From JBFXCS01 sp050181915 (GTDB lineage: Bacteria > Actinomycetota > Thermoleophilia > Miltoncostaeales > Miltoncostaeaceae): a stretch of 64,000 nt of DNA. Under the pieces are notes generated by a model. That model saw only the letters and a program-made list of their open reading frames with translations, was not told where the DNA came from and searched no databases. Position numbers and translations under genes: made by a program. Position 1 is the stretch's first letter. Each line of letters begins with the position of its first letter. Below are positions 59,133 through 64,000 of this stretch, one piece after another. The stretch spans positions 124,001 to 188,000 of the forward strand of contig JBFXCS010000003.1 of the NCBI GenBank assembly GCA_050181915.1. The letters run 5' to 3'.

Positions 59133-60908
59133 TCAGGCCGGGTCGGCCTCCAGCTCGCCGGTGTGGAGCAGCGCCGCGTACTGACCGCCCAGCGCCAGCA
59201 GCTCCGCGTGGGTGCCGCGCTCCACCACCAGGCCGTGGTCGAGCACCACGATCTGATCGGCCTCGCGGACGGTGGAGAGGCGGTGGGCGATCTCGATCAC
59301 CGTGCGCCCCTCGCTGAGCCGCTCGAGCGCCTCCTGCACCGCCCGCTCGGTCTCGTTGTCGAGGGCGCTGGTCGCCTCGTCGAGGATCAGGATGGGAGGG
59401 TTGCGCAGCACCGTGCGGGCGATCGCGATGCGCTGCTTCTCGCCGCCCGAGAAGCGGTAGCCGCGCTCCCCCACCACGGTTTCGTAGCCGTCCGGCAGGG
59501 CGGCGATGACGTGGTGGATCTGGGCCGCCGCGGCGGCCTGCTCCACCTCGGCGTCGGTCGCCTCGGGCCGGGCGAAGCGGATGTTCTCGCGCACCGTCGC
59601 GTGCAGCAGGTAGGTCTCCTGCGACACCACCCCCACCACGCTCGCCAGCGAGGCGAACGAGAGGTCGCGCACGTCCACCCCGTCGATGGTGACCCGGCCG
59701 TCGTCGACGTCGTAGAGCCGCGCGACCAGGTAGCCCAGGGTGGTCTTGCCGGACCCCGTCTCCCCGATCAGCGCGGTGGTCGACCCGGCGGGGACGTCGA
59801 GGCTCACGTCGAGCAGGGTCCAGCGCTCCTCGTCGTAGCGGAACGAGACGTCCTCGAAGCGCACCTCGCCGCGCAACCGGGCCGGGTCGAGCACGACCGG
59901 GTCGTCGCGCTCGCGGATCTCCACCGGCAGATCCTGGTACTCGAAGATGCGGTCGAACAGCGCGAACGACGTCTGCACGTCGAGCTGCACCGACAGCAGC
60001 GACATGATCGGCCGGAACAGGCGCGTCTGCAGGGTGGTGAAGGCGACCACCGTGCCGATCGTGACGGCCGCGCCGGTCCAGGTCTGACCGGCGAACCAGT
60101 AGACCGCCGCCGGCATCACCGCGAACGAGGTCTGGATGGAGGCCATCACCCAGCGGCCCGCCATGCGCTGGCGTACCTCCAGCTCGGCCAGGCGCTCGGA
60201 CTCGCCCCGGAAGCGCCGCGCCAGGTCGTCGGAGCGCCCCATCGTCTTGCCCAGCAGGATGCCGGACACCGACAGCGACTCCTGGACGATGCTCGACATG
60301 TCGGCGATCGTCTCCTGCCGCGTCGTGGTGATGCGCCGGCGCTCGTTGCCCACCCGGCGGGTGAGCAGTACGAAGAAGGGCAGCAGGCCCATCGAGAACA
60401 CCGCCAGCCGCCAGTCGAGCACGAACATCGCGACGATGCTGGCGAGCACCGTGGTCACGTTCGAGACGATCGACGTGGCCGTGGAGGTGACCACGTTCTG
60501 CACGCCGCCGATGTCGCTGGCGATGCGCGCCTGGACCTCGCCGGTGCGCGTGCGAGTGAAGAAGGCCAGCGACAGCCGCTGCAGGTGGCGGTACACCGCG
60601 GAGCGCAGATCGTGCATCACGCGCTGCCCCACCTGGGTCGACAGCAGCGTCTGGTAGACGCTGAGGATGCCGGTGGCGACGGCGATCAGGATCATCCCGC
60701 CGGCCAGCCAGGTGAGCAGCGCGTTGTCGCGCTCCGGGATGGCGGTGTCGAGCACCGCCCGCAGCAGGAAGGGCTGGATGATGTCGAGCCCCGCCGCGAG
60801 CATGATGAGGCCCAGCACCGACGCCAGCCGCAGCCGGTAGGGGCGGAACAGGGCGAGCGCCCGCCAGATGTTGGCGCGGCGCCGATCGGCAGATTCGGCG
60901 TTCTCCAC
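59133..60908 (-). CDS. MsbA-like ABC exporter (fused permease-ATPase)
   Basis: A 591-residue half-transporter: six-segment membrane domain (about 20-310) and ATPase with Walker A GETGSGKTT, signature FSGGEKQRIAIARTVL, Walker B ILILDEATSALD and H-loop EIAHRLSTV. GTG 60906-60908 is chosen because TACCGT stands six bases upstream, giving a leaderless transcript. It probably works as a homodimer exporting lipids or drugs. Confidence 0.92.
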   Translation of the reverse strand: MENAESADRRRANIWRALALFRPYRLRLASVLGLIMLAAGLDIIQPFLLRAVLDTAIPERDNALLTWLAGGMILIAVATGILSVYQTLLSTQVGQRVMHDLRSAVYRHLQRLSLAFFTRTRTGEVQARIASDIGGVQNVVTSTATSIVSNVTTVLASIVAMFVLDWRLAVFSMGLLPFFVLLTRRVGNERRRITTTRQETIADMSSIVQESLSVSGILLGKTMGRSDDLARRFRGESERLAELEVRQRMAGRWVMASIQTSFAVMPAAVYWFAGQTWTGAAVTIGTVVAFTTLQTRLFRPIMSLLSVQLDVQTSFALFDRIFEYQDLPVEIRERDDPVVLDPARLRGEVRFEDVSFRYDEERWTLLDVSLDVPAGSTTALIGETGSGKTTLGYLVARLYDVDDGRVTIDGVDVRDLSFASLASVVGVVSQETYLLHATVRENIRFARPEATDAEVEQAAAAAQIHHVIAALPDGYETVVGERGYRFSGGEKQRIAIARTVLRNPPILILDEATSALDNETERAVQEALERLSEGRTVIEIAHRLSTVREADQIVVLDHGLVVERGTHAELLALGGQYAALLHTGELEADPA

Positions 60909-60920
60909 GTCGGGACGGTA
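60909..60920 (-). promoter_or_regulatory. Leaderless promoter (TACCGT, N6, GTG) of the ABC exporter
   Basis: TACCGT (60920-60915 on the minus strand), six bases, GTG 60908. Confidence 0.6.
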
Positions 60921-61049
60921 GCTCGCCGGGGCGTCCGGAGCCCGGGGTGGCCTCACATCCGCGCGGACGCGCCCGCCCTGGGCGGGGATGCGATGGTCCC
61001 ACTGCGCCGGACGGGGACGGGTGCCCGCCCCCGTCCGGCGCGAGAGGCC

Positions 61050-61319
61050 CTAGTGCCGCTCGCCTCCTCCGACCGTCGTCGCCTCCACGGCCGGCTCGGC
61101 GGCCGTCGCCGCCGCCGGGGCGGGGGCCTCGACCGTCGGCGCCGCGACCGGGGCGGTGCGCACCGCGGGCTCGGGCTCCGGCTCTCCGGTGAGGCCGCCC
61201 TTGAAGTCGCGCATCCCCTTGCCGAGGTTGCGTCCGAGCTCCGGGAGCCGCTTCGGCCCGAAGATCAGCAGGGCGATCACCAGCACGATGATGATCTGGA
61301 CGGGTGAGAAGTCGAACAT
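61050..61319 (-). CDS. tatA: Twin-arginine translocase subunit TatA/TatE
   Basis: An 89-residue TatA: short N-terminus, membrane helix SPVQIIIVLVIALLIFG (6-22), the PKRLPELGRNLGKGMRDFKGG amphipathic helix, and a Pro/Ala/Glu tail. It forms the Tat pore. It lies 15 bp downstream of a gene whose product carries a Tat signal, and no tatC is in the window. Confidence 0.92.
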   Translation of the reverse strand: MFDFSPVQIIIVLVIALLIFGPKRLPELGRNLGKGMRDFKGGLTGEPEPEPAVRTAPVAAPTVEAPAPAAATAAEPAVEATTVGGGERH

Positions 61320-61334
61320 CGGGTGTCCCGCCTC

Positions 61335-62537
61335 CTAGGGGGTGGGGTCGGTGGTGTAGACCTTCTCGAAGAAGGCGAACCGGGTGCCGTCGGGGTCGAC
61401 GATGTTCAGCGTCTTGCGCACGCCGTACTCGCCGAGGTCCCAGGTCTCCGGCGGCGCGACGATGTACTTGCGCGGGTTGCGCAGCAGCCGGTGCAGCTTC
61501 CTGTAGACGACGTCGACGCTGTTCACCTGGTAGGTGAGGGTCATCATCCCCAGGTTGTTGGCGTGCTTGTACGCCACGCCGTAGGTCTTCGGAACCTGCC
61601 ACTCGAGCAGGTCGACCGAGTTCCGGCCGTCGGTGCGGGGCACCATGATCGCGGCGTCGTAGTCGATGCCGTCGCCGGTGAACAGCGAGCCGTCGGGGTT
61701 GCGCAGCGTGTCGCCCAGCGAGCCGTTCGTCGGCGGCTGCAGCTCCGTCGGGTTGAGGCGGGTCGACATGTCGAAGCCCAGCACGTTGCGGTAGAACTTG
61801 TACGACTCGTGGATGTTGCGGCAGTTCGTGTTCGGCCCGGTGACCGTGTCGTCCGGACCGTCCGGGGTCGGGTCGAGCGGGCCGGTCCACTCCAGGGTGG
61901 TGCCGTCCGGGTCGCGGAAGGCGAACGAGTAGATCTGGTAGTCGGGCCGGATGTAGATGAGGCTCGGCTCGCCGTACGGCCGGCCGCCCGCCGCCTCGGC
62001 CTGCGCGTAGCGCGCGGTCTGGCCGGTGCGAGTGGCGCTGGCGTGCTCGCGGTACCAGCCCACGTGGTTCGCCTCGGCGTACGGCTTTCCGACCGGCTTC
62101 GGGTCGAGCCACTGCACCAGCAGCAGGCCGGCGCCCTGGAACTGCTGGGTGTCGCGCATCATGCGCGCGCGGAAGCTGCCGCGGCGGATGCCCATGCCGA
62201 GGAAGGCCTGCGACGGGGCGTCGATGACCTCCGCCCGCTTCACCGGGTAGGTCGCCTCGTAGAACTCGACCGCGCGGTCGAGGTCGGAGACGTTGATCGT
62301 GAGGAAGAGCGCCCCGCCGATGTTGCCGCCGAGGGTGTCCTCGCCCGGCAGGGCGGAGTCGTGGCGGTGGCCGCGCCGGGATGTGGCGGTGGCCTGGCTC
62401 ACCAGCAGCGAGCCCGCGGTGGTGGCGCCGAGGCCGGCGACGGCCGCGTTCCTCAGGAAGTCGCGGCGCGCCGTACCCGCCTCGACGGGACCGTCCGCGG
62501 CGGTGTCCGTCGTCGATGCGTCGTGCGTGTCTGACAC
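61335..62537 (-). CDS. Tat-exported VOC (glyoxalase/extradiol dioxygenase-like) protein
   Basis: A 400-residue protein. The N-terminus has a Tat signal (GTARRDFLRNAAVAGLGATTAGSL; Arg24-Arg25) with an Ala-x-Ala site about residues 48-51. Two VOC modules follow: ALFLTINVSDLDRAVEFYEATYPV and NIHESYKFYRNVLGFDMSTRL, with YSFAFRDPDGTTLEW and LNIVDPDGTRFAFFE as their second halves. GTG 62535-62537 follows GGAGGAACCT and is preferred to the upstream TTG 62591. VOC enzymes are usually cytoplasmic; an exported one is unusual. Confidence 0.85.
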   Translation of the reverse strand: MSDTHDASTTDTAADGPVEAGTARRDFLRNAAVAGLGATTAGSLLVSQATATSRRGHRHDSALPGEDTLGGNIGGALFLTINVSDLDRAVEFYEATYPVKRAEVIDAPSQAFLGMGIRRGSFRARMMRDTQQFQGAGLLLVQWLDPKPVGKPYAEANHVGWYREHASATRTGQTARYAQAEAAGGRPYGEPSLIYIRPDYQIYSFAFRDPDGTTLEWTGPLDPTPDGPDDTVTGPNTNCRNIHESYKFYRNVLGFDMSTRLNPTELQPPTNGSLGDTLRNPDGSLFTGDGIDYDAAIMVPRTDGRNSVDLLEWQVPKTYGVAYKHANNLGMMTLTYQVNSVDVVYRKLHRLLRNPRKYIVAPPETWDLGEYGVRKTLNIVDPDGTRFAFFEKVYTTDPTP

Positions 62538-62587
62538 AGGTTCCTCCGGGAGGCTGGAGTCGGATCCCGGTGGGGGATCCCCTTGCT

Positions 62588-62605
62588 TCAATCGTCACGA
62601 CCCTA
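62588..62605 (-). promoter_or_regulatory. Shared LysR-type element and -10 of the VOC gene
   Basis: Minus strand: -10 TAGGGT (62605-62600) followed immediately by CGTGACGATTGA. The 14-mer TCAATCGTCACGAC (plus strand 62588-62601) is identical to 63720-63733 at the LysR gene. Confidence 0.6.
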
Positions 62606-62712
62606 GGTCGCCGCCGGCGCCGGGAGGACCCCTCGGGCCAACAGTAATCGGGGGCGGAACGGCCGTTAGGGAACGGCTACCGCGACGCGGCGGACGCGCC
62701 GCGCGGGCGGCG

Positions 62713-63720
62713 TCAGACGGTCAGGGCGGTCTCCTGTCGGGAGGGCCCGGGGACGAGCATCCGGGCGCCGGGCACGAGGTCGAGGCCGCCGGACGCGACG
62801 CGCGATACGGAGGCGACGAAGTCGGCGACCACGGCGCTGTGCGGCTCCGCCCGGGTGACGACGCCCATGGTCGCCCCCTCGACGTCGTCGAGGGGCACGG
62901 CCACGACGCCGGGTATGCCGAAGAAGCGCAGCACCGACGGGATCGAGGTGATCACGTTGCCGAGGTAGGCGACGGCGAACAGCACCCCCGCGACGGTGGT
63001 GGCGCCCGCGCCGAGCGCCGGGCGTCCGCCCATGGCGTCCGTGGCGGCCCAGTAGTCGACGATCGGGTCCATGCCCGGGCCGACCTCCACGAACCGCTCG
63101 TCGGCGAGGTCGGCGATCGAGATGGAGGGCGCCGCGGCCAGGCGGTGGTCGGCGGGCAGCAGGGCGACGCGCGGCTCGGCGACCACCTCCGTGAGCACCA
63201 CCCCCGGCCGCCACTGCTCCGGGAAGGGCGGTCGCACCAGCGCCACGTCGACCGCCCCCGACAGCAGCGGAGAGGGCTCGGCGGTCACATCGCGCAGGGT
63301 CACGCCCACGCCGGGGCGGGCGCGGCGGAAGGCGGAGATGATCGGCGCGGTCAGCTCGGCGAAGCCGTTGGACGCGATGCCCACGACCAACGGCCCGGCG
63401 TGCGGCGTCCCCTCGCCGTCGATGGCGGCCTGCGCCTCGTCGAGCCGGGTCAGGATGTCGCGGGCCCGCGGCACGAGCGCCTGCCCCGCGTCGGTCAGGG
63501 CCACCGCGCGCGGGGTCCGCACCAGCACCACCGCGCCGAGCTTGTCCTCCATCCGCCGAATGGTCTGGGACAGCGACGGCGGGCTGACGCCGAGGCGGCG
63601 CGCGGCACGGGCGAAGTGCAGCTCCTCGGCCACGGCGAGGAACGCCCGGAGCTCCCCCATGGTGGGAGCGCGCAGCAGCGGGTCCGGGTCCGCCGTGCGT
63701 CCGGTGTCACGACTTCGCAT
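62713..63720 (-). CDS. LysR-family transcriptional regulator
   Basis: A 335-residue regulator. N-terminal helix-turn-helix: MGELRAFLAVAEELHFARAARRLGVSPPSLSQTIRRMEDKLGAVVLVRTPRAVALTDAG. C-terminal LysR substrate domain with VGIASNGFAELTAPIISAFRRARPGV and VDVALVRPPF. ATG 63718-63720 was taken; ATG 63658-63660 directly before the HTH is possible. It lies 175 bp upstream of the VOC-tatA pair on the same strand and shares an operator-like element with it. Confidence 0.88.
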   Translation of the reverse strand: MRSRDTGRTADPDPLLRAPTMGELRAFLAVAEELHFARAARRLGVSPPSLSQTIRRMEDKLGAVVLVRTPRAVALTDAGQALVPRARDILTRLDEAQAAIDGEGTPHAGPLVVGIASNGFAELTAPIISAFRRARPGVGVTLRDVTAEPSPLLSGAVDVALVRPPFPEQWRPGVVLTEVVAEPRVALLPADHRLAAAPSISIADLADERFVEVGPGMDPIVDYWAATDAMGGRPALGAGATTVAGVLFAVAYLGNVITSIPSVLRFFGIPGVVAVPLDDVEGATMGVVTRAEPHSAVVADFVASVSRVASGGLDLVPGARMLVPGPSRQETALTV

Positions 63721-63737
63721 CAATCGTCACGACGATA
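63720..63737 (-). promoter_or_regulatory. Shared LysR-type element and -10 of the LysR gene
   Basis: Minus strand: -10 TATCGT (63737-63732) followed by CGTGACGATTGA, exactly as at the VOC gene. The core TCGTGACGA is palindromic around its centre. Confidence 0.6.
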
Positions 63738-63915
63738 TGACGAGCGACCGCCGCCGAGACAGGCCGCGGGCCCGGACGGGGGCAACGTTAGGCATCCGGA
63801 TCACGCGGCGTTGCGCCCGGACGTCACGCCGCGGCGACCCGCTCCCGCTCCGCCCTCAGGGCGTTCGCAGGTATCGCCGACGAGCCTCGACCGAATTGAA
63901 CAAGCCTTCATAAGT

Positions 63916-63931
63916 ACAAACATTCGTTTGT
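63916..63931. promoter_or_regulatory. ArsR-type operator at the right edge
   Basis: ACAAAC-ATTC-GTTTGT (63916-63931), perfect 6-bp arms, 17 bp before a GTG start; TATGGT (63934-63939) is a likely -10. Confidence 0.6.
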
Positions 63932-63948
63932 GCTATGGTCGTTCCGCC

Positions 63949-64000
63949 GTGACCGCCGATCCCGCCCCCGATCTCGACCGCGCCCTCAGGGCCCTCGCCG
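63949..64000 (+). CDS. Start of an ArsR-family regulator (cut by window edge)
   Basis: Only 17 codons are visible from GTG 63949: VTADPAPDLDRALRALA. The end DRALRALA is the usual lead-in to the ArsR helix-turn-helix (ALADPTRR). The palindromic operator just upstream supports an auto-regulated repressor. Identity is tentative because the gene is cut. Confidence 0.5.
   Translation, partial: MTADPAPDLDRALRALA

Noticed and set aside
57693..61307. Plus-strand open frame of about 1200 codons
   Set aside because: Shadow of the DrrB permease, the small secreted protein and the ABC exporter in other frames; composition is Arg/Ala/Pro repetitive and it crosses intergenic spacers.

Overview
The window is very GC-rich (roughly 73-75% by eye) with Shine-Dalgarno (SD)-poor GTG/ATG starts, many 4-base start/stop overlaps and several apparently leaderless promoters. 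Together with the gene content (DrrAB-type exporters, NarL-type two-component systems, AlkZ-like protein, RamB-like regulator, methylcitrate cycle, MMPL transporter) it looks like a chromosomal segment of an Actinomycetota bacterium. I favour the Thermoleophilia/Solirubrobacterales side, but that is inference. No rRNA, tRNA, CRISPR array, prophage or transposase was seen.

Layout. 1-8.2 kb: partial AIM24-like protein, class-I amidotransferase-like hydrolase, a tight small-membrane-protein / HNH / unknown / matrixin metalloprotease cluster, peptidase T, a DrrAB-type exporter and a quinone-oxidoreductase-like gene. 8.2-13.3 kb: aminoglycoside-kinase-like gene, then metE behind a cobalamin riboswitch, and a secreted repeat protein. 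13.4-20.3 kb: an SDR oxidoreductase and a five-gene minus-strand operon (MacB-like ABC exporter, sensor kinase, response regulator, DUF4097-like protein). 20.4-26.7 kb: a second cobalamin riboswitch controlling a class I ribonucleotide reductase (nrdB-nrdA), a small islet bounded by a duplication of the nrdA 3' end, and a beta-carbonic anhydrase. 27-34.9 kb: PLP sulfur enzyme, four-Cys HTH regulator, GreA-like factor, KdpDE-like pair, MreB-like protein, glutamate dehydrogenase. 34.9-44.8 kb: MMPL transporter, NarL-type pair, TetR with twin operators, ABC exporter, HAD phosphatase, AlkZ-like protein, HxlR plus FMN reductase. 44.8-49.9 kb: methylcitrate cycle genes prpD-prpB-prpC with a divergent RamB/ScfR-type regulator. 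50-64 kb: membrane proteins, ECF sigma factor with partner, Sco protein, two acetoacetate decarboxylase paralogues, MarR plus DrrAB exporter, MsbA-like ABC exporter, TatA with a Tat-exported VOC protein, LysR, and the first codons of an ArsR-like gene.

Most notable. (1) metE ends at an amber codon just after its last zinc ligand, while the conserved C-terminal segment continues in frame beyond it, broken by a second amber codon at a position that is normally Glu. (2) The last 29 bp of nrdA are repeated 742 bp downstream, next to what looks like the original nrdA terminator, enclosing a small lipoprotein gene. (3) NrdB has Glu as first metal ligand and Leu where the radical Tyr sits, resembling the Chlamydia class Ic Mn/Fe enzyme. 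(4) Both B12-independent enzymes here (MetE and the class I RNR) are under B12 riboswitches. (5) A LysR gene and a Tat-exported VOC gene share a 14-bp element at the same place relative to their -10 boxes.
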